DNA of 64,000 nucleotides from Apostichopus japonicus (GCF_037975245.1 NC_092568.1:8257001-8321000), one strand, 5' to 3'; counted from the first letter of the stretch, positions 22,561-34,365 are shown. Translations and numbers: made by a program. The notes: generated by a model not told the origin, from the sequence alone.

Positions 22561-24205
22561 ATGCTCATCACCCCATTTGAAAAGGTCTACCAATCACAAA
22601 GCTGGAAGAGAGAAGTCAAAGATAAAGTTGTTATTGAACTAAAAACCCTGGATCAAAAGGACAATGGTACCAAACTTAGATTCCTAACAGATAACAGCTT
22701 CATACAACAAAGCTATTTGACAGAACTGGAACTTGGAAGCTGAAGAGGCAGTATACATTATAAAACTTAGGCTCAACATCAGGGGGGGGGGCAATTTGTT
22801 TCAAATATTGGGGGGGACATTTGCTTGGGTGCTGGGGCGTAGCAACTTTCATCCCCAAAATTGTGCGCGCGCTTCGTGATATTTTGTATATTACTATCTC
22901 GGCGCAGCGCCACCATCGGTTGGCGCACAGCGTACAAGAAAATTTCTGGTTTTGGTAGCCCCCCAGATCACCGGAAATGGCATTTCTCGGGCTTGAAAAT
23001 GACCAACCAGATGTACACTTTTGCCTGAGAATCAAGTTTTTCCCAATAGTTTTTTTCATCCATAACCTTTTTCAAGATTTTCACCAGTCACACATCATGT
23101 TCCACCTCATTGCATCTCCTGTGGATAATTGCTTTTGAAGGTAATACTACGTAACGGCCCACAATACCCGTCAGCCCCACTTTTCAAATTATTTGTTCAG
23201 AATTTGAATAATAAATTCACTTCAAAACATGCCCATAATGTTGCACAAAATACCATCTATGGACAACCAATATAGAAGAAAAAAACCTTCAACCCCTAAC
23301 AGACCGGTCAAAATTGCACGAGTAGAGGGAAGTATGATGAAGAATGTTGGTCAGGGAATTTTCGAAAATTCAGATACAGTTAATATATTGGTGTACAAAT
23401 ATTAAAACCTCTTATAACGGCTACTATAAAACTTCGATATCATAAAAAAAAATTTAAAAAAATGTGCTCGGGGGGGGGGGGTGGTCTCCCCCTTCGCCCA
23501 CTGGCTACGAGCCTGCGGTTAGAAATCTTGTAGGAAACAGGCCAAATGGAAACACATTGAACCCATATCGATGTGGATCATATATATGATTGTACGTACT
23601 TACACTCATACACAAGAGATGTACAGACATTATGATAATAATCATGAGTGACAACATGCTATATGGTCACAGGTCACAGAAACGACTACGAAGCTCTGTC
23701 ATTTACCTCATGCAGCATGTGTTGGATGAAGTTTTAGCCACCGCCAAATATGGATAAATAATCTCACACATTATTTTCTATTTATAGCCACACAAAAAGA
23801 CTATATCACCAAATATTGGGGGGATATTAGATACTATATCCCCCCACCTAAAATATTGGGGGGACATGTCCCCCGTCCCCCCCCTCATGATCGCCGCCCA
23901 TGCTCAACATGGTAAATGTCAAAGCTAATTATAAGAGCAAATATAATAACCTGATATGTGACTTTTGCTATGGCTATGAGGAAGAAACGAGCGAACTTAT
24001 CTTAAATCGTAATTATTTTAGGAAAATTACAGGAGTGGACATGATGGAAACTGAGCTTACCGAATCAACGATCTACATAACACCCAAAGAAACTGTCAAC
24101 TTTTTTGAGAGAATCAACGATATAAGGAGAGCTTTAATTGACGTAGATAGTCGAAATAATTACGGTACTAATTTAGAATCCGTACCAATCGACCCTACTT
24201 CCTAA
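22561..24205 (+). pseudogene. Decayed LINE 3' coding end, split by a hAT-type insertion
   Basis: The left part (22561-22779) encodes a segment with ELKTL and KLRFLTD. The right part (from 23903) continues with LNMVNVKANYKS, DFCYGYEEETSE and KITGVD, and stops at 24203-24205. The arrangement resembles the C-terminal zinc-knuckle tail of non-LTR retrotransposon reverse transcriptases, where C..C...H...C is usual. Here the expected His and last Cys read Leu and Arg, so the knuckle is broken. The left part also has a frameshift before 22743. The two halves share CTCAACAT at 22772-22779 and 23903-23910, which is the target duplication of the inserted element. The family assignment is by motif memory. 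Confidence 0.6.
22780..23902. mobile_element. hAT-type non-autonomous element with 8-bp target duplication
   Basis: It is flanked by the exact 8-bp direct repeat CTCAACAT. It begins CAGGGGGGGGGGCAATT and ends GGCGGCGATCATGAGGGG when read in reverse complement, giving short G-rich imperfect inverted ends. Inside, 22826-23515 resembles a diverged copy of the GGCGCGTAGC family (shared AGCGCCACCAT, GGCGCACAGCGTACAAGAAA, CACCGGAAATGGCA and a closing GGCTACGAGCCTG). The element is therefore either a long relative of that family or a composite. No transposase frame was seen. Confidence 0.75.
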
Positions 24206-24320
24206 CCCCTAACCCTACTTCCTTACCCTACTCCCTAACCCCTAACCATATTCCCTACTTCCTAACCCTAATTCCTAACCCCTAACCCTACTCCTTAACC
24301 CTACTTTCTAACCCCAAACC
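24192..24320 (+). repeat. Degenerate telomere-like (CCCTAA) repeat
   Basis: About 130 bp built from CCCTAACC, CCCTACTTC and CCTAACCCCTAACCC words starting inside the last codons of the decayed LINE frame. It resembles the C-rich strand of the animal telomere repeat TTAGGG but is interspersed with CTACTTC units, so it is not a pure telomeric array. Confidence 0.75.
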
Positions 24321-25595
24321 TTATTCTGCCGATTCGAAGTAAGCTTTCCCATTCATATGGTACGGATTATAAAGTTAGGCCATAATTACTGTACCACGGG
24401 CAAGATGAAACATTTCCAAGTTGAAAATAAGAACAAAGAAAAAATTTCATACCACTGCTAATAATTTCTGAATGGCACCGAGTCTTATTATCGATTCGCG
24501 AAATTGGTACCTCTATAATCTATTTTAGTAAACACAACGTCGGGAACTCCTCGCAGCCATGCAGCTGCCCAGAGCTAGCGTTGTGAAAGTGAATGTGACA
24601 ACCCGTCACTCACTTGCCTAACTTTGGTGGCAACACTGGCAAGCTCTCGTTTGGTCAGATAATAGTTGTGAACTTCAATAACTCACCAGTCTGAATGATA
24701 ATACGTATCTATTAATATCATCGTCGTTTACACCTGACCAAGTCATGTTGTTTTTGTTAAAACAGAGAGTCTGTGAGAGGCAGTTTCGCTTGTCAAGGTT
24801 TAGAAAAGCCCTAGTCAGGGTTGACCAACCCTAACCATGCAATGTTCATAACCTATAAACTTCCATATATCTGAAGTACGACATGATAGGGCGTCATGGT
24901 CAACTTCTGATCTATATTACTCATGATATTACTATATATTACTACCGTTAGTAGATCTGTCTGGGCAAGTTCTATTGTTATCAGCTTCGATCCCTCTTTG
25001 AAACACGGGGCCCTGTATGATTACGAAGATTCACGATGAAATTCTGGTGGAAAATTCGATGTTTGCAAAAATAAAAAGGTTAATATCTTGGCTAATAATA
25101 TAAGATATAAGAACAAGTCTACGTTCTGTTCATATATGTTGACTATCCAAGTTTAGTGCGACTGGTTGACGATATATGATTTTGGGTACACCTTAAGGCA
25201 GGGACGCAATGTATGAGTTTGTGGGGTGTACTAATACCCCCCTCCCCCGAAATGCGTCACGTCAACGCGGCTGTTAATATCACTCATAAATCGGCAATGT
25301 TAGCTAGGCCCTATACATATCATTTCTCTGCTCTGATGAGATCAAGATAACGATTCGAGTCAATATCACTAGCTGTAGTGCCGAATAATACGCGTTAGCA
25401 TGTCTTGACCACGATTGATCATGGTAAGACCAAGTTTTTTTTTTATCTGCAGTAAAATACCGTTCATCCGAACGGATCAGGGCCAACGATAGTTTGTATC
25501 CTTTATAAATGTCCTTATTGAGCGCATTATGATGACATTTTCGCGGCATATTTTGACCACACCTAGCTGACACTGATCGTGTTGAGTTTAATATA

Positions 25596-25665
25596 ATAAA
25601 TAATAATAAATTACACTTATATAGCGCTTAATACAGCGTTTCAAAGCGCTTAAAAACGTTTTTCT
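25596..25665 (+). repeat. TATATAGCGC-type dispersed repeat fragment
   Basis: (AAT)n then ATTACACTTATATAGCGC, ACAGCGTTTCAAAGCGCTT. Shares about 60 bp with 45059-45137. Confidence 0.65.
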
Positions 25666-25884
25666 CAATAAGTTGTGACATTTTATATCGAAAATTCAAC
25701 GAAGCTTTGGACGAATTAGTCTCGAAATTTCGACATTTTATATCGAATTTTCAAGTTTTCTTTACCAAATTCTGGCGAGTTGTGTCCGATGTTTCAGCTC
25801 AAAGCTTTGTAGTTTCATCTAAAATATCGAATTTTCATTTCGAAATTTTAAGGTGTGATCATTCAATTTTGGAAGTTTCATCTA

Positions 25885-26631
25885 AACGTGAAGACTCGCC
25901 CAAACCGCGTGCCGCGCTCTGAAAAGTTAATTTTCCGTTGCTTGCAAGTGAAGTCTTTTCGGGTCGCTACAAAATGCAGACAGTAATGAAACGTGATACT
26001 TTTATCTATATGACATGAGATGTCCATCGCTGCTATGTGTGTGGGTATTGACCGTATCTGCATGTATTGACTGTGCACTAGTATACAAATAATAAATGGT
26101 TATGAGTGCAATAGTGCAAATATTTCATTCGTTGAAAGATGTAATTTGTTCCATTCAACGAGGCGCAGCCGAGTTGAATGGAACAAATTACATCTTTCAA
26201 CGAATGAAATATTTGCACTATTGCACGAATGGAAACCATTCATTATTTGTTTTATACAACACCTTCAAATTTGGATATAATTGGATGACGGTAAAATGCA
26301 CTCATGCAACAGATTGTTTTGAACAGACAGGTTTCTCTGCTCTCCTACCATTGAAAAAAGTGCTATCAAAAAAAGTATAACACATGGTTCTATTTCATAG
26401 AGTGCAATAGAGCGGATTTTGCATGAAATCGATGAGCAATTGACCAATCAAATGGCCGGAATATTATTAAGTGTTGCATAATGTCTAATTACCGACGGTA
26501 GCAAGCTATGTGTGTAATTTCTGGGATCGATGGTGGTGTCTAACACTTCTATTACACCTCATTCGAAAGGCTAAGTCAGATTACCGGCATGAGACGTTTC
26601 TATGTGCGCGAGTCTTCAATGCCTTTAAATT
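25885..26631 (+). mobile_element. MITE family M1, copy 2, interrupted
   Basis: The left part (25885-26070) runs from GTGAAGACTCGCC to GCACTAGT. The right part (26480-26631) resumes at GTCTAATTACCGACGG and ends in the right inverted repeat GCGCGAGTCTTC and CCTTTAA. The left TTAAAGG cap is lost or mutated. The ~410 bp between the two parts is absent from the other four copies and is a nested insertion. Confidence 0.8.
26071..26479. mobile_element. Nested insertion with a perfect 54-bp fold-back
   Basis: Present only in M1 copy 2, between CACTAGT and GTCTAATTACC. It holds a perfect inverted repeat: 26106-26159 against 26173-26226, with a 13-base spacer (GAGGCGCAGCCGA). Weaker pairing extends outward (ATAATAAATGGTT at left, AACCATTCATTAT at right), making a near-complete snap-back from about 26073 to 26258. 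About 220 bp of non-repetitive sequence follows to the right junction. No coding region is credible. Confidence 0.8.
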
Positions 26632-27783
26632 TCGATGTAACATCCCAAAAGTTCGTCATTTTATCTCTAAATTTTTATTTTGTTTTTAACATCACAAACA
26701 GTTCTATGTTATTAGCACAACCAATTGCGTGCACGTAGACCTAATTATAGACCTAGTTTATAGCCTAAGTATGCCTCAGAATGCACAATTTCACATCTAA
26801 AATTCTTATTTTATTTTTCTGGGGGGGGGACCCATGTCCCATCTACATCGGAGTCGGTTTCAGTATCCCGGCAATATCCGCAACCGGCCCTCCTTTAAAA
26901 ATCCCGGAATCTTCCTTGAATTCTTTTTATCGCTGGTGGAATCTGATCAAAGCATCGATGAAATCATGCAGTTGAAGGAAATACAGTCCTAAACCACAGT
27001 GCAACATCAGAAGGATCATTATTAGTTGACCATTGTCTATTTTTTCATTAGCCTATAACATCTAATAGCAGATATATAGCTATTGAACACGTCTACCTAA
27101 AATGTGTATGCGCAGCAGTGCGGCAGAGTGAACCATGCATGTTTACGATAACACCAACCGATCTTTGGGTTACACATGATTTTCGAGGTCAGCACGTATG
27201 ACCTGGATTTATCAAATTTGACCTCAAGTCGTAACCTACACCGCACTCAGCATAAACCACAGGTAGCAGCGGCCTAGACCGTAACAACTTAAAATAGGAA
27301 AAGTGTAACAGGTATTTGAGTACGTCCACACGTTCGAGTGGTACCTATCAGTGGTAGCCAAAACTCGTTGAAGAGGTGAACCAGTAACATTTTACTTGTT
27401 GAGAAGTAAGTCCAGATAGTTTTACTATCCTACTGTTGGATTGTGTGAAAAGCTGTTCTTGTTAATAATACACACATACAGGTGCATGCTCATTATTCTT
27501 GAGCACTGACTGACTGAGCTAACGTTGGGGCATATATATTACTATATGCCTACTGTCTGATTTTGGGCTTGGTATTCCGTGTGTTGTGTGTCATAGCAAA
27601 TTGGCTTTCTGCGTATACCTATGGCCTGACTTTATCCTGGTAATTTAGATTTCCTCTTTAGATTATGACTAGTACATTATGAATGCTCAATCAACCATAG
27701 CTATCAAACCATCAGTGTTAGGCCATAAGGATTGGGGATACTGATGGTATGCATATGTACCAGGTTAGGGTCTAGGTGTCTAC

Positions 27784-28197
27784 TAGGGATGCACCGGATC
27801 CAAATTTTTGGATCCGGCCGGAACCGGATTTTGCCGGATAGTACATGAAATCCGGCCGGATAAAATCCGGCCGGAACCGGATTTTTTCATTACACAAAAG
27901 AAAATCATCAATAAGAAGGAGAAGTATGAAACAAGGAGCAAATCTTAGTTCAGCTGCTAGACCATTGAGAAAATTAAATTAAACATGTTAAACCTAATTT
28001 TTCCTTTGAATATTTTTATTAATTTTTGGAAATAGTTACATTGATTTAAGTTAATACCAACACCTTTTTAAGGAATAATTCAGGCCAGATTTTGAAAAAG
28101 ATCCGGCCGGATTTTGAAAAATATCCGGCCGGAACCAGATAATTGCTCACTATCCGGCCGGATAGTCTGGCCGGACCGGATATCTGGTGCATCCCTA
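27784..28197. mobile_element. hAT MITE with GGCCGG subterminal repeats
   Basis: Ends are TAGGGATGCACCGGAT and its near reverse complement (...CTGGTGCATCCCTA). Flanked on both sides by GTGTCTAC (27776-27783 and 28198-28205), an exact 8-bp target duplication diagnostic of hAT-type insertion. The word TCCGGCCGGA or a close variant occurs three times near the left end and four times near the right. The 414-bp length has no transposase. Confidence 0.92.
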
Positions 28198-28835
28198 GTG
28201 TCTACCACTTTTGAAAGTATATTGCCCTTCCTAAGATATACTGTATATAGGAAACTACACTTCTTTACAATATTTCAGAACTTGAAAGAAAATACAAATA
28301 TGCTTGAATCCTTGATTAAACTTAAAATGAGTCTGTCTCTCTTAGGTTCTTCCAACTTTAGCGTCTCTTTCCTCAACTCACGCATCAATCTTTTCCAACT
28401 TACGCATCTAGCTATCGCTATATCAGTTCACCCGCCACTAATTATTATTGTTTTCTTTGCAGGTAATTTGTGCTTGTTCATTCCAGCTCCTTTAAATAAC
28501 TTTTGAAAGTTACATTTCAAAATGCCAGAAGTTCCGGCGTTTGTACTAGTCTTTCAACTTGTACGTCCCACATGTTTCCAGATGCCCCGGAATGCCTACG
28601 TAGATATACTGTACCGGTATTCAACTTTTGTTCAATGTCTCAGTACACCCTGCTCTCAATGAGGGATGGTCATCGGTATCAGCTTTCTACAAACCACCAG
28701 ACCTTAACTCCATCCCCTTCCCCTCGTCCTCTCAGCCCATTACAGGTTCCACATACACTGATATTTCAGCTGTCCATTTTGCTCTTCCATCATAACCCCT
28801 GTGATTACTCACTTTGTGCTTCATTTTCATTTCAG
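28198..28835 (+). other. Upstream region / 5' UTR intron of the dehydrogenase gene
   Basis: No credible exon of its own. It ends in a polypyrimidine-rich acceptor TTCATTTTCATTTCAG (28820-28835), so the dehydrogenase mRNA probably carries a 5' UTR exon spliced onto 28836. The location of that upstream exon is not determined. Confidence 0.45.
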
Positions 28836-28867
28836 TCGAGCCCTCTCTGGAGTGAATCAAGTTAAGG

Positions 28868-29683
28868 ATGATGACTGGACGAGTGTTCCTAATCACAGGC
28901 TCCACAGATGGCATCGGCAAGCACACGGCTCATCTGATAGCCAAACTGGGAGCCACGGTGCTGGTTCACGGCCGCAGCCCAGAACGAGTACAGCTAACAC
29001 AGCTGGAAGTCCAACAGCAGTCCGGAAATGCCAACGTCCACGGCTATGTGGCCGATTTTGCCTCTTTGGAAGGGGTCCGGCAACTTTCTCGAGACATTCA
29101 CCAGAATCACTCCAGTCTTGACGTTCTGATAAATAACGCGGGAGTATTGGAGACAAAACGGATGGAATCGGCGGATGGCTATGAAATGACTTTTGCCGTC
29201 AATGTTCTTTCACCGTTCTATTTAACTTCCCTCCTCCTTGATTTGCTCAAGAAAGGTAATGCACCTCGCTTGATCAATGTGGCTTCCATCTCCCAGGCCT
29301 GTCGTATAGACTTTGACGACTTGCAGTTCCAAATGAATTACGGTAACGGGGTCCCTGCCTACGAACTCTCTAAACTCTGCAATATAATGTTTACCTATAT
29401 GATGGCGGAGAAATTCCAACCGTGCGGCATGACGGTCAACACCTTGGATCCCGGTACGGTCAACACAAAGATGCTATTAAAATCCTGGGGTGCTATCGGA
29501 GTCTCCGTAGATGAAGCAGATTATGAATACAACTTGGCTACGAGTTCTGCTTATGACAACGTAACCGGCAAATACTTTGTTTACAATCAAGACGCAATGT
29601 CATCTCATGTCTCCTATGACAAGAAAAAACAGCAAAAACTCTGGGATATATTGGTGAAAATTACTGGCGCCAAATTTGATTAA
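28868..29683 (+). CDS. Short-chain dehydrogenase/reductase (RDH/DHRS-like)
   Basis: A complete, uninterrupted 271-residue protein, the usual length of a classical SDR. It should catalyse NAD(P)(H)-dependent oxidation or reduction of an alcohol/carbonyl substrate. A Rossmann nucleotide-binding motif TGSTDGIG is at residues 10-17. Arg36 in HGR at the end of strand 2 suggests NADP preference. NNAG is at 89-92. The catalytic tetrad is N112, S140, Y165 and K169 (YELSK). PGTV lies near 195 and is typical of retinol-dehydrogenase-like members. No signal peptide or clear membrane anchor is present at the N-terminus, so it is probably cytosolic or peripherally bound. Either of two adjacent ATG codons (28868, 28871) may start it. 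The coding region has no intron. A likely 5' UTR splice acceptor is at 28835 and a poly(A) signal at 30073. The substrate cannot be told from sequence. Confidence 0.92.
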   Translation: MMTGRVFLITGSTDGIGKHTAHLIAKLGATVLVHGRSPERVQLTQLEVQQQSGNANVHGYVADFASLEGVRQLSRDIHQNHSSLDVLINNAGVLETKRMESADGYEMTFAVNVLSPFYLTSLLLDLLKKGNAPRLINVASISQACRIDFDDLQFQMNYGNGVPAYELSKLCNIMFTYMMAEKFQPCGMTVNTLDPGTVNTKMLLKSWGAIGVSVDEADYEYNLATSSAYDNVTGKYFVYNQDAMSSHVSYDKKKQQKLWDILVKITGAKFD

Positions 29684-30072
29684 TTGAGTCTTGAACAGTT
29701 GATAACAAATCTACCTTTTATTTACAATCACTGAGAAGTCAACAACTTTGTTGTATACTCAGAGACTGGGAGCAAACCATGACAATTGTGATGTTGTGGG
29801 CGAGTGGGGTCATTGTATAAACTTATTGTTGTGTTTATGCAAAGACCCAAACTAGGGCAAATGGTTTAAGTATTAGCCTGACTTACTCTCAACATTGCAA
29901 GTAAGTTTCATATCGAGATGGAGCAATTAAATTGCCCCAGTGTTAACATCACCTTTGTTTACACCAAAAAAAAGTAGCAGTTCTTTTTCAAAACATCATT
30001 CAGATGCAAGCACAAGCAAATATCGTGACCTCAATACAAGATATAATATCGGGAGAGCAAAAAATATAGAGA

Positions 30073-30078
30073 AATAAA
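30073..30078 (+). terminator. Candidate poly(A) signal of the dehydrogenase gene
   Basis: AATAAA about 390 bp beyond the stop codon, before the SINE at 30221. Confidence 0.45.
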
Positions 30079-30220
30079 AGTTAGCCTCTGAAGAAGATCC
30101 TGTAAGGATGAAAAATTTCAGACCCCTCTAGTTTTTACAAATATTATATTGAATAACAATGTACAAAGTGAACAGGTCTTGTTGGACTCAATGCAGTCAT
30201 GGTTTAAACTGCCAGCGAAG

Positions 30221-30455
30221 TGTATGTATTTTAGATCCTCTTCCAAGCAGGAACTCGCGAAGAAGCCATCATTGGCTTATCAAAGCCGCAAGCTGACCGA
30301 AGTCAGTCTCTTAGATTCATATTTAACATCCATGATTATGAATCGTCAATTGTCAACAACTCTGTAACTGGACGACATACATTAATCTTGGAGTGACTCG
30401 AACTCGGGACCTTATGATTGAAAGGCACAAGCATTAACCACTGAGCTAACACTCC
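30221..30455 (-). mobile_element. tRNA-derived SINE (family S2), copy 1
   Basis: On the minus strand the head reads GTTAGCTCAGTGGTTAA (box A) and ...CCCGAGTTCGAGTCACTCC (box B region). A body with ACTTCGGTCAGCTTGCGG follows, ending at GATCTAAAATACATACA. It matches 36966-37203 and 46588-46827 over essentially the full length. It lies just 3' of the dehydrogenase gene. Confidence 0.85.
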
Positions 30456-30829
30456 TGTGAAGTGATTATTGATTCGAGGGTACTCGTTTAAACGTGTCAC
30501 GAGACCCAAGGTGGTGAAGTCTGAGACAATTACTATTTAATGGTGCTAAGTATAATGATTGCATACAATATAGACTAATGTACAATTAACTTAGGAATGG
30601 GTGGGTCAGTGCATCTGCCCATTCCAAGATGGGTTCAATTAATGTTTTTGGTTTGGAACATTTTGTAAACAAAAACAGGACATCTGCTGTTTGATGTTTT
30701 AATTTGCTCGATTTCTGTTTTATGAGCCAATATTATGAGAAATAAGTACATCATCGTAATTGTGTTTATTTACATAATATTACCAAAAGGGGTTGCATAG
30801 ACTGACAAGATTGATTGCATAACGAGTCT

Positions 30830-31196
30830 TTAAAGGGTGTTAAGACTCGCACACGAAGAAACGTCTGATGCCGGTAATCTGACCTAGTTTCGAATGAGGT
30901 GTAACAGAAGTGTTAAACACCACCATCTATCCCAGAAAATACACACACAGCTTGCTACCATTGGTAATTAGACACTAGTGTACAGTCAATACATGCAGCT
31001 ACAGTCAATACCCACAACACAGTGTACATAGCAGCGATGGACATCTCAGGTCCAGATAAAAGATAACAAGGTATCACGTTTCATTACTGTCTGCATTTTG
31101 TAGCGACAAGAAAAAAACTTCACTTGCAAGCAACGGAAAGTTAATTTGATTCAGAGGGCGGCACGCGGTTTGGGGCGTGTCTTCAATGCCTTTAAA
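30830..31196 (-). mobile_element. MITE family M1, copy 3
   Basis: Full-length minus-orientation copy: TTAAAGGGTG at the left, CAATGCCTTTAA at the right, with inverted GACTCGC ends and the family body. Length 367 bp. TTAA is present at both ends. Confidence 0.88.
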
Positions 31197-31199
31197 ACT

Positions 31200-33490
31200 C
31201 TTTGAATCGTTCGGATAACTGAATGGGTGAGAATCTCTACGAAAGTACTTTAAATATCAGCTTTGTCTAATGTGTACAGATTTGGGGTTGTATTGTGGTG
31301 ACTTTGAACACTTCAAATTTGGTGTGTGGACAGACAAAAACAGGAAGCTGTTGTTTTTGGCAAAATTGGAAAAATTAACTGCCCTATCGCCACCCCAAAA
31401 TAAGTTTGAAGGGTGAGCCGTGCTAGTTAGGTTTTATCAAAAAGATAGATTCTATTTGTACTTCTTTGAGAGCAACCGGAAGAGGACAAATAGTACAGTA
31501 ATTCAAAATATGATAATTTCAGCATTTGAAGAACATTCTTCATGACTGCTTCAGAAAATTGTGCCATGTGAGGATTTAAATTTTCTCCAATTTTCATTTT
31601 TTACTTTTTCAAAGTACTAGAAGACATTGATCAGTATTCATACCAGCTGCTATTTTTATTATCATAATTTGCTAAGTTAAATGCATACCATATCTTGAAT
31701 AATTTATGCTGAGATTTGTTATTTCTATCTTCATCATTATTATTATCCATTCACTTCTTCTGTGAAGTATTTGTCATAAAATTAAATGTTACTGTTTCAC
31801 CATCTTTGCATGTTTAAGTTTTATTCCATTTAAATTAAGAAAGAGGGTTTTAAGTCTATAGCAGCTAGTGACATTGATTTTTGGTCACATTTTTGGTGAC
31901 ACAATCAATACCGAAAAAACAGTCAACAATGCCAGTCACAATACAGTACCTTGACTTCTTAGGGGTTATTTGTATAAGAGTATTGGTCTTTTACTCACAA
32001 AGGAAGAACCATGCAACTTTGTGCCTGAATTTGTGGGAAATAATTTGAAGTAGTAGTGTAGATAGTATATATATACAAAGTATTAATTAGACCAAATAAG
32101 AGTCATTTAGTCTATGCCATGATATAAATTGCTGTTGGAAAGAATGTTTACATGCTATACATTTTTACTATTTAGATGTGCCTTCAACTTAAATATAAAT
32201 TAGTAACTAGCAAATTTCTTGTTAAAAATTGGAACATTTTAACTGTGAATATATGGAAATCCTAGATGGAACTGTCAATGGATGCTAAGGAAGTTTTTAA
32301 AGGGCATTGATGGATTTTAGTTCAATGGATTCATATTTCTGATTATGTATTTATTTATATTTGACTGTAGATTATCCATAATATAAACAACAGGATATCC
32401 AATATTCTATTTATTCAACTCATTGCCACGAAAGACAAAAAGGATAAATTAATCGCATTCTTCGTTTTGTCTTTATTTAAACTGTACTTAATTCAATTAA
32501 CCAACTGGTAGCATTGGCAATATAAATGATTTTACTTTGCCAAGTATGCCTCCCCTCCCAGTGTTGGGATACCCAAATAAGTCAACAAAACAATATCAGG
32601 CATACTTTACTGATGAATGCAACTTTACATATGGGAATGACTACACTTAAAATTCATGTTGCTGAACAAACCAAAGTACACATACACACACATACATACA
32701 TAGAAAAAAAAACAAAGAGAATTAATCGATTTTTTGTTCTTCATCTTGTTATGCCATAAAAACAGAATTAAAAAGTAATATGAAGGGATGAAACAAAGTG
32801 AAGCATAGATAGAAACAGGAGATCTTCTTTAAGATCGTAAAAGTAAACGAGAATATGTCCTTGTATTCAAGAGTTGCATGGAAAGTCTTGGATGGAAATG
32901 CAATGAAAGTAAAAGTTAACAAAAAAAGTAAATACAAAGAGGTTCATAAACAGTTCTTATAGACTTCACCAGATAAAAAGGTATAAGCTTTTGATAAAGA
33001 GATTCTGGGTAGCGTATCGGGCCTACTCTGTAGAAAGTGCTAGATAGTTGAAATTGAATACATGTATACGTTGTAGTTGTTATAACTACCAGGTTTTGTT
33101 TTACTTGAATTAATTCATGCTACTAAAATTAACATTTTTTTTTCGATTTCTTCTCATATTGTTCTAGTGTAAGGCACTTGAATTAATATAGAGACAACAG
33201 TGTGACGAAAGTTTTCTACAAAATGAACACGATGCAACATATGCCAATTTTTTATTTTTATGATTTCATATGCATAGTTTTGAAGAGAAAAAGAAAAAAA
33301 AACATTTGGCAAAGAAAGTTGTTGATCCTGAAGTCAAGTTGTCAAAAGAAAATCTTTAAGCACTTTAATTCGTCGGGAGTACCATATGCTACCCTCTGCT
33401 AAGCCTTTAATGCGGCTAACTGTAGGGGGCACTTCATAGAAATAATGCCATCTAGCATCTACTCTTTATAACTAAATAAAAACTGCAATA
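31200..33490. other. Intergenic, nothing recognised
   Basis: About 2.3 kb of A/T-rich DNA between the dehydrogenase region and the 3' side of PARP1. No exon, RNA gene or clear repeat was identified. Confidence 0.5.
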
Positions 33491-33495
33491 AAACC

Positions 33496-33789
33496 CAGGC
33501 GCGTAGCCAGGAATTTGCCAAGGGAGGGGCGAAACTGTAGATTCGGCATTGCAAACTATCTAAGCATAGCGCCACCATGATTGGCGCGAAGCGTACAAGA
33601 AAATTTTGGCTGTAAATGCCTCCCAGATCGCCGGAAATGGCACTTCCCATGCCTTGTAAGTTGCATCTTAGCATTTTCTCTTTTGAAAATACTAGCGATA
33701 TCATAAAAACCTTTAAAAGTTTTGCAAAAACTATGCTCAAGGGGGGGGGGGGCGGCTGCCCCCTTCGCCCACCCTTGGCTACGCGCCTG
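33496..33789. mobile_element. hAT MITE family H1, copy 1
   Basis: Terminal inverted repeats CAGGCGCGTAGCCA and TGGCTACGCGCCTG are perfect over 14 bp. Flanked by ATAAAACC at 33488-33495 and 33790-33797, an exact 8-bp duplication. The 294-bp body contains a poly-G run and no gene. Confidence 0.93.
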
Positions 33790-34307
33790 ATAAAACCTGG
33801 ACTATTCTGACTGCTTTAATCCACACCTTGGACTATTATCCGGACCCTCAATTTGGATCCCAAATTTCCAAAAAAGTACAGACTGTTTTAACACAACAGC
33901 AAAGTATCTCTTGGACAGTTTTTTCCAATTTTGTGTCTTTCACAATTTAATATTTTTAAATTTATTTATGGACAATCACACTAGCAAACCACACTTATTA
34001 TAGTATACAAAACTTTATTATCCCAATCTCCATATGCGGACAACCTCCATTCCAACAAGTCCTGGTACTCCAATATTTTACTATATAACTATACGCTGGC
34101 AATCTTCATTATCTATTGTTATCTTGTTTTACTGATTAAATCCATCTACTTTCTCTCCTTCGGTTGACAATGGTCCCTACTTCCACTTGACCAGCTTCAT
34201 AATGATTTAACCAGTTAATTAAAATACTGACACTCTTGATTCCAAGGGAGTAAAGATTGGCGATAAACAGTGTCTCCTACATTTGGTGATTTCAGCAGAG
34301 GTATAAA

Positions 34308-34309
34308 TT

Positions 34310-34365
<56 letters not shown>
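34308..34365. repeat. AT microsatellite
   Basis: (TA)n tract with one TTTATA interruption. Confidence 0.9.

Noticed and set aside
25304-25573. 89-residue minus-strand frame
   Set aside because: No splice context, no motif, and it lies between repeat fragments. Treated as chance.
28114-28506. 130-residue plus-strand frame upstream of the dehydrogenase
   Set aside because: It starts inside the hAT MITE (27784-28197) and crosses its target duplication, so it cannot be an original gene.
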